A stretch of 64,000 nt of DNA. It comes from Larkinella soli. GTDB lineage: Bacteria > Bacteroidota > Bacteroidia > Cytophagales > Spirosomataceae. Location: NCBI RefSeq assembly GCF_003703975.1, contig NZ_QTJY01000001.1, forward strand, positions 558,001 through 622,000, read 5' to 3'. Shown in pieces: positions 41,180-50,945 of this stretch (its first letter is position 1; each line of letters begins with the position of its first letter). The notes under the pieces are model-generated. The model saw only the letters and a list, made by a program, of their open reading frames with translations. It did not search any database and was not told the origin of the DNA. A program made the translations under genes and the position numbers.

Positions 41180-41856
41180 CAATGGTTCAGCAGGTCGGGC
41201 CTGCGCTGTCGGGTTCGTTCAAGGGCTTTCTCAAAACGCCACTCGCTGATGTTGGCCTCATGTCCGGAAAGCAGGATCTCGGGCACCGGATGCCCTTCGA
41301 AATCGGCCGGTCGGGTGTACACCGGAGGAGCCAGAAGATCATCCTGAAATGAGTCGGTCAGAGCCGAAGTTTCGTCGTTCAGTACGCCGGGCAGAAGCCG
41401 GATAATTGCATCCGAAATCAATGCCGCCGGCAGTTCTCCACCGGAGAGGACGTAGTCGCCCACGCTGATTTCCTTCGTGATAAACAACTCCCGGACCCGC
41501 TCATCGACCCCTTTGTAATGGCCGCAGAGGATGATCAGATTCTGGAGGAGAGAAAGCCGGTTGGCGGTTCGCTGCTCGAATCGTTCGCCGTCGGGCGTAA
41601 CGTAAATGATCTCATCGTAGGTCCGATCCGCCTGAAGCGTGCGGATGCAACGGGCAATCGGCTCGATGGACATAACCATTCCGGCCCCTCCCCCAAAGGC
41701 ATAATCATCCACCCGCCGGTGTTTATCGACTGAGTAATCCCGCAGGTCATGCACCACCACCTCGACGAAACCGCCCTGTTGGGCGCGCTGAAGAATGGAA
41801 TGGGCAAAAAAGCTGTCGAGCAGCCGCGGGAGGCACGTAATGATGTCAATCCTCAT
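41179..41856 (-). CDS. trmD: tRNA (guanine-N1)-methyltransferase
   Basis: A 225-residue SPOUT methyltransferase that makes m1G37 in tRNAs to prevent frameshifts. It starts with [17 protein letters not shown] and has [28 protein letters not shown] and [13 protein letters not shown], the knotted SAM-binding region. All motifs are intact. A longer frame begins 10 codons upstream, but the Met at 41856 gives the normal start. It overlaps rimM by 11 bases. rplS, which commonly follows, is not here; the AsmA-GT51 gene converges on it instead. Confidence 0.96.
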   Translation of the reverse strand: MRIDIITCLPRLLDSFFAHSILQRAQQGGFVEVVVHDLRDYSVDKHRRVDDYAFGGGAGMVMSIEPIARCIRTLQADRTYDEIIYVTPDGERFEQRTANRLSLLQNLIILCGHYKGVDERVRELFITKEISVGDYVLSGGELPAALISDAIIRLLPGVLNDETSALTDSFQDDLLAPPVYTRPADFEGHPVPEILLSGHEANISEWRFEKALERTRQRRPDLLNH

Positions 41857-42436
41857 CGGAATCGCCGGTCCCCAGGTCTTCGACATCGGATTTGGAAAGC
41901 AGGCCGGAGGGATCGGTCATGTACACATCGACCAGACCCTCGGGAAGCCGGACATTCAGAACCCGGTTTTCCTTATCCGCCGACGGTGTAATGTCGTCGT
42001 TGATGGGAATCAGGATTTCCCGTCCCTGATAATCCATCGAAACCAGATCCTGGGCGTTCAGATTATAGACCGTCCGGACGGTTCCGAGGTCGCCGAGCTT
42101 TTCGTCCCGCACCTGAAAACCGATGATTTCATGGTAATAAAACTGGCCTTCCGGAAGTTCTTCCAGGTTTTCAAGGGGCAGATACAGATCGCAGTTGACC
42201 AGTTTCTGGGCGTCTTCGATGGTATCCACCCCATCCAGCGCGACGATGGCCCGGTTGCGGTTGACCACGATCGACTCGATGAAATGAGGCACCAGATCGC
42301 CTTTGATTTCGATCAGCACCGAATCCATCTCACTATAGATTTCCGGCATATCGACATCGAGAAAAAACACCAGTTCACCCTGTACACCGTGGGTTTTGGT
42401 GATTTTCCCTAATTGGAAACATTCGTCTTTTGTCAC
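41846..42436 (-). CDS. rimM: Ribosome maturation factor RimM
   Basis: A 196-residue factor for 30S assembly that binds ribosomal protein S19. [14 protein letters not shown] is the signature N-terminal strand, followed by a PRC-barrel domain with [27 protein letters not shown] and [16 protein letters not shown]. The acidic C-terminus ([14 protein letters not shown]) is longer than in E. coli. It lies between rpsP and trmD; 115 bases with two hairpins separate it from rpsP, and trmD overlaps it by 11 bases. Confidence 0.95.
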   Translation of the reverse strand: MTKDECFQLGKITKTHGVQGELVFFLDVDMPEIYSEMDSVLIEIKGDLVPHFIESIVVNRNRAIVALDGVDTIEDAQKLVNCDLYLPLENLEELPEGQFYYHEIIGFQVRDEKLGDLGTVRTVYNLNAQDLVSMDYQGREILIPINDDITPSADKENRVLNVRLPEGLVDVYMTDPSGLLSKSDVEDLGTGDSDED

Positions 42437-42469
42437 AGCTTGTTAGTTTCAGTATCCTGGATAAAACAA

Positions 42470-42541
42470 CAACTGACGGAAATCTATTCCCTTCGGATAC
42501 AGACTTCGGTCAGTTGCTGGACTTGTCATCCGGAATGACAA
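42470..42541 (-). other. Two hairpins between rpsP and rimM
   Basis: A TTGTCAT/ATGACAA hairpin (42523-42541, 5-nt loop) follows the rpsP end, then a 12-nt stem with one mismatch (42470-42481 with 42505-42516). Because the rpsP message is needed in large excess over rimM and trmD, these may act as processing sites or attenuators. Confidence 0.5.
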
Positions 42542-42551
42542 AAAGAAAAAA

Positions 42552-43103
42552 TTACTCGGCTGCCGGTTCGCCTGCTTCGGCGGTTGCTTCGCCTTCCGCT
42601 TCGCCCGTAGGTTCGGCAGCGGCTTCTTCAGCAACAGGCGCTTCAACGATGTTTTTCTTGGCAATGGCCTGGGCACGGGTTTCGTTCACCTTACGCTCAG
42701 CCTCCAGACGGGCCTTCTGGGCATCAGCTTTCTGCTGTGACTTAGCTTCGACGGTACCCGTTTTCCGGTTTTCCTTCTCCTGTTTCCAGGCTTCAAATTT
42801 AGCTTCGGCCTCCTCCTGAGAGAAAGCGCCTTTGTTAACCCCGATCTGAAGGTGTTTTCTCAGCATGACCCCTTCGTGCGAAAGAATTGAACGGGCGGTG
42901 TCGGTCGGCAGGGCACCCTTCAGCAGCCAGTCGACGGCGCGGTCGCCTTTCAGAACCACCGTTGACGGATCGGTGTTCGGGTTGTAAGACCCGATTTTCT
43001 CAATAAATTTCCCATCCCGGGGAGATCTGGCATCCGCTACGACAATGTCGTAAATAGCCAGTTTTTTGCGTCCACGACGCGATAAACGGATTTTAACTGC
43101 CAT
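42552..43103 (-). CDS. rpsP: 30S ribosomal protein S16
   Basis: A 183-residue ribosomal protein. The S16 core is residues 1-80 ([51 protein letters not shown]). The C-terminal 100 residues are a charged then alanine/glutamate-rich tail ([25 protein letters not shown]), an extension common in Bacteroidota. The start at 43103 fits; the frame continues 68 codons upstream without homology. The leader has a hairpin at 43123-43139. It is the first gene of the rpsP-rimM-trmD operon. Confidence 0.96.
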   Translation of the reverse strand: MAVKIRLSRRGRKKLAIYDIVVADARSPRDGKFIEKIGSYNPNTDPSTVVLKGDRAVDWLLKGALPTDTARSILSHEGVMLRKHLQIGVNKGAFSQEEAEAKFEAWKQEKENRKTGTVEAKSQQKADAQKARLEAERKVNETRAQAIAKKNIVEAPVAEEAAAEPTGEAEGEATAEAGEPAAE

Positions 43104-43122
43104 TTTATTGTTGGTTTTCCTT

Positions 43123-43162
43123 GAAGGATCTCGTCCTTCGGGTGAATCAGGGGGCAAAGATA
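43123..43162 (-). promoter_or_regulatory. rpsP promoter and leader hairpin
   Basis: TATCTTTG on the minus strand (43155-43162) matches TAnnTTTG. Between it and the start codon is a GAAGGA/TCCTTC hairpin (43123-43139, 5-nt loop) that could be a regulatory site for S16, by analogy with other ribosomal operons. Confidence 0.45.
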
Positions 43163-43240
43163 CAACTTTTTTGCGAAAAGCCATTCTCAACCGGCAAAAC
43201 CGGTGTAATCCCCGGATTACCCACTGCCCTGAAAACAAAG

Positions 43241-43262
43241 AACCCCGACCTGAGTCGGGGTT
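43241..43262 (-). terminator. Terminator of the OmpA-type gene
   Basis: AACCCCGAC and GTCGGGGTT pair perfectly around a 4-nt loop, followed on the minus strand by CTTTGTTTTC. It lies 22 nt after the stop of the gene at 43285-44841 and upstream of the rpsP promoter. Confidence 0.8.
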
Positions 43263-43284
43263 CCGGTATTTTCTTTGAAGAAGA

Positions 43285-44841
43285 TTATTTCGGCCATCTT
43301 CCGTCAAACCGCTGCCCGGACTGGTAGGGCGAGCGCAGCATGTTCATCGGAACGATCTTGATCTCGACGCGCCGGTTTCGCTGAAGGTTGTCCGAGGAGG
43401 TATTCGGAGCCAGCGGTCGGTATTCCCCGTAATATTCCACGGTGACGCGGCTCGGGTCGGTCAGACCGGCACGGGTCAGGAACCGCTTGGTGGCATCGAC
43501 CCGACGTCTCGACAGCTGAACGTTATAGCCGTAAGAGGCCCGGTAGTCGGCGTGCCCGACCAGGATCAGACCGCAGTTGGTTTTCAGGTTCAGCAGTTCG
43601 ATCACCTTCCGCAGAACATCCTGCGAAGCCGGACGGATGGTGGCCTTATCGGTATCGAATTCGATGTTACTGAAGAGGGCTTCACATTCGGGCGCAAACT
43701 TCGACCGCAGGATGGAGCTGATGATACTGTCGAGGTTCATGGCCACCCCGGCTCCGGAAACGACACTCCCTGCCGGCGTATTGGCTTCCTTGTCGAACAG
43801 GTCGGCTACGCCGTCGTTATCCGAATCGGTATACAGACGGGGATCGACCGGCTTTGGCATATTGGCTTTGGCAATGGAGTCGGCGTCGTTCATCGTCGGG
43901 TTATACGGCTCCTTGATCAGGTCTTTCGGATCGGCCCACCGCAGGTGATACCGTCCTTTCGTAGCATCGTATACGCCGTCTTTACCGACCCGGATCGCAT
44001 TCTTACCGATTTTGTAGGTAACCGCCAGGCCAAGGCTCGCCCACTTGTCGGGGGCTGAGGTTCCGCGCTTCCAGCCGAATACGTTGGCCGGGTTGGAGTT
44101 ATCGACTCCGCCGACGGTCATGTCCAGTTTTTCGGTATTCACCATGTTATAGCCCAGGTCCAGACCAATGTCCAGGCGCGGGGTCAGTTCATAATGGATG
44201 GCTGTACCCACGGGGAAGACGATCTCCCGGGTATAAACCGAGCCGTTGCCCTCCCAGCGACCCTGCGTCACGGAACTGTAGTCACGGCGGTCATTGCTGT
44301 AGCGGATCATATTCCCGGTCGAAAGGCTGTACACGCGGGTATCGAACCACATCAGACCGGCACCGCCGTAAACGTCCCACTTCCAGCGCTTCAGCTTGCG
44401 GGTACCCATCAGCAGGGATTTGAGGTTGACGTTGGCCGTCAGGGTTCCCTGCAGGAAGTCGGAACGGAAATAGGCATTGTAGAGGTCCTGTTTGGAACCC
44501 ATGACCGATCCGAAATGGAAGTTGGCGGAGGCTCCGAAGAGGTGTGTAAGCTGCTTATTGATCGACACACCAAGGGCTCCGGTGGTCTTGATTCTTGGTC
44601 CTTTTTCAGGTAGCCCCTTGTAAATCCCGTAGTTGTCAAGATCCCCGAAGAACCGGGTGAGGGCGGGAGTAACCGTTACCGACCAGGTATTCATTTTGTA
44701 CTCTCCTTCGTAGGAACGGTTCCGAGTAGAGCCGGAGGAGGAGGTACTGGTCATGGTGGAGTCGGTGCGGTTTTGGGCATACCCTGTTGCCTGCGTGAAT
44801 AACAGAAGCGTCAGAGAAGCAAAAAGGGAAATTTTCTTCAT
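43285..44841 (-). CDS. OmpA family outer-membrane protein with N-terminal barrel
   Basis: A 518-residue protein. Residues 1-22 are a signal peptide. Residues about 50-310 form a porin-type beta-barrel ([20 protein letters not shown], then repeated aromatic strands and [17 protein letters not shown]). A short [12 protein letters not shown] calcium-binding type repeat (near residue 332) marks the linker, and the C-terminal OmpA domain (about 390-518) holds [26 protein letters not shown] and NRRVEIKI. It likely spans the outer membrane and binds peptidoglycan. It begins 78 bases downstream of rnpB, with a terminator at 43241-43262. Confidence 0.9.
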   Translation of the reverse strand: MKKISLFASLTLLLFTQATGYAQNRTDSTMTSTSSSGSTRNRSYEGEYKMNTWSVTVTPALTRFFGDLDNYGIYKGLPEKGPRIKTTGALGVSINKQLTHLFGASANFHFGSVMGSKQDLYNAYFRSDFLQGTLTANVNLKSLLMGTRKLKRWKWDVYGGAGLMWFDTRVYSLSTGNMIRYSNDRRDYSSVTQGRWEGNGSVYTREIVFPVGTAIHYELTPRLDIGLDLGYNMVNTEKLDMTVGGVDNSNPANVFGWKRGTSAPDKWASLGLAVTYKIGKNAIRVGKDGVYDATKGRYHLRWADPKDLIKEPYNPTMNDADSIAKANMPKPVDPRLYTDSDNDGVADLFDKEANTPAGSVVSGAGVAMNLDSIISSILRSKFAPECEALFSNIEFDTDKATIRPASQDVLRKVIELLNLKTNCGLILVGHADYRASYGYNVQLSRRRVDATKRFLTRAGLTDPSRVTVEYYGEYRPLAPNTSSDNLQRNRRVEIKIVPMNMLRSPYQSGQRFDGRWPK

Positions 44842-44919
44842 GAGAACTCAGGTTTAATTCATAAGCCTTTTACGTAGAACGACCTTACATTGTATTTCCT
44901 CGTCGAGTCGGCAACGTCC

Positions 44920-45348
44920 AGCGGAGTAAATTCATAAGCCGGATTCTGTTACCCGTAAACGTCGTAAACCGACGGCTTCGGGCTCTTACCATTTATCTCG
45001 ATTCCGAATCGCTCCGGAACTCTATCGACCTACCCGCGCCGGCATCACCCCGAAGGGCTACGGGAACGAGCAGCTCCCCTTCCGACGCCTATTTGGTCTT
45101 TCAGCCCATAAGGTTTACCCTGCCCCGTCTGTCACCAGCCGGGCGGTGGGCCCTTACCCCACCTTTTCACCCTTACCGGGGCGAACCCCGGCGGTATATT
45201 TTCTGTGGCACTTTCTGTCAGAACCACCTGCCGCGACGGGCGCTGCCGGCTTTCTGCCTTCCCGTTAGGAAGTATGGCGCTCTATGCTGTCCGGACTTTC
45301 CTCCCCACCTTCTTTTAAAGGCAGAGCGATAAGACGACTCACTCCGCT
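44920..45348 (-). ncRNA. rnpB: RNase P RNA (class A)
   Basis: The catalytic RNA of RNase P, which trims the 5' ends of tRNA precursors. It is recognised by the conserved GAGGAAAGTCCGGAC (minus strand, 45288-45303), the AGGGTGAAAAGGTG and GGTAAACC elements inside, and ACAGAATCCGGCTTAT near the 3' end (44934-44949). The P1 stem AGCGGAGT/ACTCCGCT closes the molecule at 45341-45348 and 44920-44927, giving 429 nt. A TAGATTTG promoter element lies at 45373-45380. The exact ends could differ by some bases. Confidence 0.93.
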
Positions 45349-45372
45349 TTGGTTGCCTTTGTCGAGGTCACG

Positions 45373-45380
45373 CAAATCTA
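45373..45380 (-). promoter_or_regulatory. -7 promoter element of rnpB
   Basis: TAGATTTG on the minus strand, matching TAnnTTTG, with a TTTT -33 element about 20 nt further upstream. Transcription would start near 45367, about 20 nt before the P1 stem. Confidence 0.55.
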
Positions 45381-45466
45381 TAAATACTTAGGTTCTTTAA
45401 AAACCTGACATCAAAAAACTACTAATTTTTCGAGCCAATTCCCTAAAACACGCGGATCTGCTTTCC

Positions 45467-46915
45467 TTATTGCAGTCCTTCTACCTTCAAGCCGACTTTG
45501 CCGGTGGCATATACGACCGCCAGCAGCGATTCCGATGTCAGATAAACCTGATCCGGCTTGACATGCTCGATCGTTCCGTTGACAATAACCCCTTTGGTTA
45601 CCTGATTGTTCGTCAAACGGGACTGAAGCGATTTTCTGGCCTCATCGATCTGGTTACCAACGGGTATAGTCAACTGCTTTTCCAGCGTCCGGGCGAAGCT
45701 TCCCTGAAGCAGCCAATTGGCCGTCCGGAATAACAGATTCCGGGTATCGAGGTCATACTTCAGGTCCCGCAGGGAAATCGTCCGGGTTTCCGGGTCATAG
45801 AAAGGTTGCCCGCGGAGATAAATATCCCCGTTGATGCTGCCCTTCAGGCCCGCCTTGATGATCAGTTGGTTGTTCTGGCCGTACAGGTCGATACCGGTAA
45901 ACGTAATCTTATACCGCCCGTCCCGAAACTCATAGGTCTGGCCGACAAACTCCGAGGAGATCACCCTGGCGGCTTCCGCATAGGTGGCCTCGCTCAGCAG
46001 ACCGATCCGGAAATCATCGGGAATCTCCTTTGAGACGATCAATTCGGGAATAGTAACGGCCGGTTTCACTTCCGGTTTGTCGCCGGTTTGGGTCAGGGTA
46101 TAGCCTTCGATCCCGATTCTGGATCGAATGGCGTTGTTTTCCAGGCGAAAAGGTGCAATCAGAATGCGCTTGGGAACGACCAGCAGCCAGGTACGGTATT
46201 TTTCGGAAAGCAGATAAGGAACCCGGAGGGTATTCCAAGCTTTCAGCACCGGCGTCTTTAAATCGACCTCCTTTCGAACCTGTTCGTCCAGTGCTTTGGA
46301 AATTTTGCCCAGATTTTTGTCGATCAGCCGGCCGACGATGCCGGTCACCGGAATTTCAATACCGGCTACCTTGAGGGTGGGTCTGGTCACCCATTCGTAC
46401 CCCTGCGGGGTGGTCTGCGTATTCACCGACCAGTCGGGATCGATGGAAAACCGGGTATGGAATTTTAGATCCAGTTCAAATTCGGTATCCTGATACTGCA
46501 CGAACCCCAGGATCTTCATGCCGGCCTTTGCCCAGATTTTTAACGGAACGTGAAAGTGAAAGAGGCTGTCCCTGGCCGAAACCCGGATCGGCGCCCGCTT
46601 CCAGACTTTGGCCATGAACTGGTCATTATCGTTATCCGTCGGACTGTTGTCTTCATAAATCAGGCCGTTGACCTGGAGGTTGATCTGGCGCTCGACGTCG
46701 GTCAGCGCAATGGAAACGGGGATGTTTACGGTCGATAAAAATTTGTCGTTCTGGACGTCCATTCTGGTGACCGGGTAGGCCGCTTTCGGAGCTTTCGGGT
46801 TTGTGATGACGGAACGCTCACATGACTGAGTGAGGATAAATACCGACAGGAAAAACAGACAACGGCTGAAAGTAATGAATTTTACCCTATTTAATTTTAA
46901 CCTTCGTCGCTCCAT
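45467..46915 (-). CDS. DUF4403 family lipoprotein
   Basis: A 482-residue protein. An N-terminal hydrophobic stretch (SRCLFFLSVFILTQSC) ends in a lipobox-like TQSC, so it is likely membrane-anchored. The rest is a tandem beta-rich lipid-binding-like fold (DUF4403, BPI/SMP-related) with HVPLKIWAKAGMKILGF, VNTQTTPQGYEW and DIYLRGQPFYDPETRTI. It may move or bind a lipid; the role is unproven. The start at 46915 overlaps the end of the Smr gene by 29 bases; an open frame 77 codons upstream has no signal. Confidence 0.85.
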   Translation of the reverse strand: MERRRLKLNRVKFITFSRCLFFLSVFILTQSCERSVITNPKAPKAAYPVTRMDVQNDKFLSTVNIPVSIALTDVERQINLQVNGLIYEDNSPTDNDNDQFMAKVWKRAPIRVSARDSLFHFHVPLKIWAKAGMKILGFVQYQDTEFELDLKFHTRFSIDPDWSVNTQTTPQGYEWVTRPTLKVAGIEIPVTGIVGRLIDKNLGKISKALDEQVRKEVDLKTPVLKAWNTLRVPYLLSEKYRTWLLVVPKRILIAPFRLENNAIRSRIGIEGYTLTQTGDKPEVKPAVTIPELIVSKEIPDDFRIGLLSEATYAEAARVISSEFVGQTYEFRDGRYKITFTGIDLYGQNNQLIIKAGLKGSINGDIYLRGQPFYDPETRTISLRDLKYDLDTRNLLFRTANWLLQGSFARTLEKQLTIPVGNQIDEARKSLQSRLTNNQVTKGVIVNGTIEHVKPDQVYLTSESLLAVVYATGKVGLKVEGLQ

Positions 46916-47849
46916 ATCCGAATTTTTCCTTCTGTGCGTCCTCGAAAAACCGCACGCCGGAGTGCTTCCCGAGCCGCCGGTGAATTTCGTTCCGCAAAAC
47001 TCCATTTCCCACGCCGTGAATAAACGTGATTTCTTCCATCCCGACCGCAATCGCGTTCTCCAGACTTTTTTCAAATTCCTGCAGTTGCACCTCCAGCAGT
47101 TCGGCATTCGTGCGACGCCCGAAACCGTCAGGCAGCAGCTTCTCAATGTGAAGGTCGACTACGGAGGACGGCCGTTTGACCGCCGGAGCCGGAACGGCCG
47201 TCTCCGACGGCTCCAGCATCTGGCTCCGGATCACCGCCGGTTCGACCGGTTTGCTGCCGACCTCGTCGTCCAGTTGAAACAGGTGACCCGGCTCATTCAG
47301 GACCGGCACCGTTTTCTTATTTTTATAATAAGTCTGCGCCCGGCATTTGAGCCGTTTGATCAGCGGCTCCCGAAGCGTGGAGCCACCCCGGCGGAACCAA
47401 AGCGCCTGAAACAAAAAGGTCGGCCAGTTTTCGAAGGTGGAAACGGCATACATCTGGTTCAGCTTGAGCTGGGTCCGGGGGCGGAGAATTTCGGATTGCA
47501 GCCCCGTATAGCGCCCGTCCCGCTCCTCTCCAATCGTCATCGGAAGGTCCCAGTCGGTATTGTTGACGAGGTGAAGGGCCACTTCCCGGTCGTTCTGCGG
47601 AACGAAAGCCAGATAGATCCCGGTATTTCCGATGATTTCGGAGCGGTAGCTTTTTTGGGGTTCCAGGGCCGCCGGTTCATTTTGAAACCGGGCGGCCTCC
47701 AGGGGAGACACCACCACGATTTCCGAGCGCATGACCGGAATCCGAAAACCGTCTTCAATTTCAATTTCAACCTGGTTTCCGGGCAGGAAGCGGGTGATTA
47801 CGCCCTGCTCCTTCGCCCGAAGCATTCGAATTTTATCGCCGATATTCAT
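46887..47849 (-). CDS. DUF2027/Smr domain protein
   Basis: A 320-residue protein. The N-terminal part (about 1-170) starts with an MNIGDKIRMLRAKEQGVITRF strand pattern of DUF2027 and a beta-sandwich region. A variable linker follows, then the C-terminal Smr domain (about 230-320) with VVDLHIEKL, FIHGVGNGVLRNEIHRRL and GYGATKVKIK. Smr domains are nicking or RNA-binding nucleases linked to MutS2 and ribosome rescue. It precedes the DUF4403 gene with a 29-base overlap, so the two are translationally coupled. Confidence 0.88.
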   Translation of the reverse strand: MNIGDKIRMLRAKEQGVITRFLPGNQVEIEIEDGFRIPVMRSEIVVVSPLEAARFQNEPAALEPQKSYRSEIIGNTGIYLAFVPQNDREVALHLVNNTDWDLPMTIGEERDGRYTGLQSEILRPRTQLKLNQMYAVSTFENWPTFLFQALWFRRGGSTLREPLIKRLKCRAQTYYKNKKTVPVLNEPGHLFQLDDEVGSKPVEPAVIRSQMLEPSETAVPAPAVKRPSSVVDLHIEKLLPDGFGRRTNAELLEVQLQEFEKSLENAIAVGMEEITFIHGVGNGVLRNEIHRRLGKHSGVRFFEDAQKEKFGYGATKVKIK

Positions 47850-47924
47850 GAAAAATTAGACCGGATAATTTAAAAATCTTCCTTTTCCGGAAGGACAAGG
47901 CAAAACTACAAATTTAGTGCCCTT

Positions 47925-48869
47925 TCAGAAATATAGTGGGTGGAACCTCAATCCGTTCCGGCCATTGATCTCCAGGGCCGGGGCGGGCACTTTCAGGTTA
48001 TTTAACAAAAAAAACAGGGTTCTTACTAATTTATTTTTTGTAGGAATCCGCGTCAGGTCCACATCGAGAGAAAGGTAATACTGGCGGTAGGGCCGATAGC
48101 CCAGTTCGATGCTTTTACCGGTTTCGGCCGCCACCATGTTCTGGATTCCGTAGCCGAAGGCGATGTTCAGCCATTTCGGGAATTTCGACTCCCTGCTTCC
48201 GAACGACCAGGGGTTGACGGAAAACCAGTAGGTCTGGCCGTTATAATCCTTGAGCCACTGTTCATTCAGACTTCGGCCGAGCAGCTCCGGCCGAACCTGC
48301 GCCAGCGCGGTCTGGTGAAATGAGAACTTGGGATGAATCCGGAGTTCGTTCCAGGCCATATATTGCCCCGCGTAAAGAACCGGACCCGCTACGTTGGCCA
48401 CCATATCCCCCACCGAAAAACCGTACTCCGGCGAAAAGCCGTCCAGGATCTCGATCGGGGTCTGGAAAATCACCCCTGTAATTCCGGCGTAGATGGCGGC
48501 TTTCCGGTTGGAAAGCCCCGCCCAGCGGTAGGCTTCGGCGGCATGGCGGGTGATCTGGTAAGCCGTGAACAGGTGGCCTACCTTATCGAACTGCTTCCAC
48601 TCGCCGTTGTCGTTGAAAAAATGAAAATTGGTCAGCGGGTCGTTATACCAGGCCCGGCTCAGCCCATAGATAGTCCCGGCGTAGACCACGCTTTCCCCGA
48701 TAATCAGGGCCTGAAGACGACACCGGTAACAAGGCTCCTTCCGACTGGTGTCCTGTGGGATTTCGGTCGGAGCGGCCCGGCCGGTGACGACGGGCGCGAG
48801 ATAAAGTAAAAACAGAATCAGGCAAATCGCTTTGGTTCGTCGTCTGCCTTCAGGATTAGTAAGCTCCAT
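47925..48869 (-). CDS. DUF2279 family protein
   Basis: A 314-residue envelope protein. Residues 12-33 form a signal peptide or anchor. The following segments carry YGLSRAWYNDPLTNFHFFNDN, EWKQFDKVGHLFTAYQITR and EILDGFSPEYGFSVGDMVANVAG, which are typical of DUF2279 (a predicted beta- and helix-mixed outer-membrane or periplasmic protein). Function is unknown. It overlaps the VWA gene upstream by 14 bases, and a 75-base gap precedes the Smr gene. Confidence 0.8.
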   Translation of the reverse strand: MELTNPEGRRRTKAICLILFLLYLAPVVTGRAAPTEIPQDTSRKEPCYRCRLQALIIGESVVYAGTIYGLSRAWYNDPLTNFHFFNDNGEWKQFDKVGHLFTAYQITRHAAEAYRWAGLSNRKAAIYAGITGVIFQTPIEILDGFSPEYGFSVGDMVANVAGPVLYAGQYMAWNELRIHPKFSFHQTALAQVRPELLGRSLNEQWLKDYNGQTYWFSVNPWSFGSRESKFPKWLNIAFGYGIQNMVAAETGKSIELGYRPYRQYYLSLDVDLTRIPTKNKLVRTLFFLLNNLKVPAPALEINGRNGLRFHPLYF

Positions 48870-50940
48870 GATACTTTCTTAACCCCCACTCGACCGCGGC
48901 CAGCAGCAGGACCAGGAAGAACAGCCATCGCAGGTTGATCAGCTCATTAAGCTCCTCGGAGCTGGTCAGGCGTCCGGCCGGCTTTTCGCGGGTCAGGTTA
49001 TCGGCCAGGGAAGCCAGGCTGGCGGTATTGTAAAATTTTCCTCCGGTCTGCTGTGACAGCTGCCGCAGCATCAGGTGGTCGGCGGTGGTATTGATGGCTT
49101 CCAGCTGCTGCTCCCGGATGATGAATTCGCCGGTGGCGGTTTCGGTCCTTCCGTTGAGAGAAGCCGTTGCGCGGAACCGGTAAACACCTTCCGGCAGGTT
49201 GCTGACCTGGAAACGGGTGTTGCTGGCGGTCGGCGTATAATTATAACTCCGGGTGATCGAGCGTTCGTTGGTAATTTCCATCCGAACGGGCCGGTCGTAC
49301 AGCTTTTCGTAAATATCGTTGTACATCTCGGTTTCGAAACCGACTTCCTCGCCCGTCATGAATTCGTTCCGGATCGGATAAACCCGCAGTTTCCGGCGGT
49401 CTTCCTTGATGGATACCAGCTGCATGACCTTCTGGAGCAATTCGTCCACCACGTTCTGTTTGTCGGTCAGGGCGAATTCTTCCAGCCGCCATTCCCACAG
49501 CCCTTCGCCCGCCATGACGGCCGATTTCCGCTGACCCCGGGCATTGAGCGCCAGCAGGGGCTTGCTGGTGCGGACACTGCCGACCTGCTGCCACAGAACC
49601 ACCTCGGTGCCCGGACTCAGCTTATAGTCGCCGAACGGAACCGAGACCGGCGGAAGCTGGTCAAAAATCGTCAGCTTCTGGACGTCGAGATTGAGCTGGC
49701 GAAAATCCGCGTTGAAACGTCCGGTTACCTTGTCGGTCTGCCCGCCCCCGGCCGTCACCTGCATCACCGGATTCAGACCGTTGAACGACTGGAGGCCGGA
49801 CTGGTTGCCGAGCACGAACAATACCGGCGTATTTTTCTGAAGAATTCGCTGCACGATGGCGGCCCCGGAATTGAGATTATCCGGCAATTGATGCAGGATA
49901 ACCAGATCGTAGGCTTTGTCGGGAATGTCGGCGGTTCCGTTGTTCAAAATCCGGATGTCGAGTTCGTAGTTTTCGTTTTTCTCGATAATGCTGCGGAACG
50001 CCTTGATGTCGGGGTGGGGCGTCAGGGCAAGCATCAGGATTTTTTCCTTGCCGTCGATAATGTCGATATAAATATCGCGCTTGTTGTTCCGGGTCGTGAA
50101 CTCCCCGCTCTGCGGAAGTACCTCGACCACGAAATGCTGAACGCCTTTCTGGCTCGAAGAAGTCTGGAAGGTCAGCTGCTGGAAGGTTTCCGGTCGGCTG
50201 AAACTGACCGTCTGGCGGCTCAGTTCGCGGCCGTTCTGCCGCAGAACCACAACGGCGCTCCGGCCCTGAAACCCGTTGCTGACAATGTCCGCCTGGATGG
50301 GAAACTGGTTTCCGAGGTACGCAATTTTGTTGGCGACGGCATCCTTCACCTGCACGTCCCGCTTGGGAATCGTATCGCCCAGACCGACGGCATGGACGGC
50401 AAAATTATACCGCCCGAAAGTCGGGGAAAGACCCTGATTGGCGATGCCGTCCGAGATCAGAACTACATCGGTGAGGTTGCGGCCTTCATAAGCCGTCCGG
50501 ATGCCGCCCAGGAGTTGGGAAAGGTCCGAACTGCGCTGGTTAAACGGAATGCTTTTCAGATCTCCCGACACCAGGCTGTCGCCCAGCGTTTGAACCGAAA
50601 CTTCAATCCCCTCCTCCGTGAGCCGGCTGCGAAGCTGCTCGGCGGCTTCCAGGGCGCGGTCCACGGCGCCCCTGCCCCCGATGGTCATCGACTCGGAATT
50701 GTCGACAGCCAGCACCACCTTCGGTTTTTCCGTCAGGGTCCTGACGCTCCGGATGAGGGGGTTGAGCAGCAGAAAACATACCAGGCTGACGGCAATAAAA
50801 CGGAAGGCCGACAGCAGGTAGTTCATCCGGGAACTCCATCCGGCGTTCTTCTGGTACAACGCAAAGGCATAGATGCCGCCAATCACCATACAGAGCAGAA
50901 TCCACCACGGAGAGGATTGAAAATACAGTTCGGAGCGCAT
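48856..50940 (-). CDS. VWA domain membrane protein
   Basis: A 694-residue inner-membrane protein. Two N-terminal membrane segments (residues 12-28 and 43-60) lead into a von Willebrand A domain with a complete MIDAS start, Asp80-x-Ser82-x-Ser84 (VDNSESM), and VVLISDGIANQG. The middle part is a beta-sandwich region, and a final membrane segment (about 668-684) precedes AAVEWGLRKYHGAY. This layout resembles Bacteroidota BatA/BatB-like relatives that are linked to MoxR ATPases. It is five bases after fabG. No MoxR gene is in the window. Confidence 0.82.
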   Translation of the reverse strand: MRSELYFQSSPWWILLCMVIGGIYAFALYQKNAGWSSRMNYLLSAFRFIAVSLVCFLLLNPLIRSVRTLTEKPKVVLAVDNSESMTIGGRGAVDRALEAAEQLRSRLTEEGIEVSVQTLGDSLVSGDLKSIPFNQRSSDLSQLLGGIRTAYEGRNLTDVVLISDGIANQGLSPTFGRYNFAVHAVGLGDTIPKRDVQVKDAVANKIAYLGNQFPIQADIVSNGFQGRSAVVVLRQNGRELSRQTVSFSRPETFQQLTFQTSSSQKGVQHFVVEVLPQSGEFTTRNNKRDIYIDIIDGKEKILMLALTPHPDIKAFRSIIEKNENYELDIRILNNGTADIPDKAYDLVILHQLPDNLNSGAAIVQRILQKNTPVLFVLGNQSGLQSFNGLNPVMQVTAGGGQTDKVTGRFNADFRQLNLDVQKLTIFDQLPPVSVPFGDYKLSPGTEVVLWQQVGSVRTSKPLLALNARGQRKSAVMAGEGLWEWRLEEFALTDKQNVVDELLQKVMQLVSIKEDRRKLRVYPIRNEFMTGEEVGFETEMYNDIYEKLYDRPVRMEITNERSITRSYNYTPTASNTRFQVSNLPEGVYRFRATASLNGRTETATGEFIIREQQLEAINTTADHLMLRQLSQQTGGKFYNTASLASLADNLTREKPAGRLTSSEELNELINLRWLFFLVLLLAAVEWGLRKYHGAY

Positions 50941-50945
50941 GAGTT

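Noticed and set aside
45093-45332. Plus-strand frame of 79 codons within rnpB
   Set aside because: It lies over the conserved RNase P RNA on the opposite strand.
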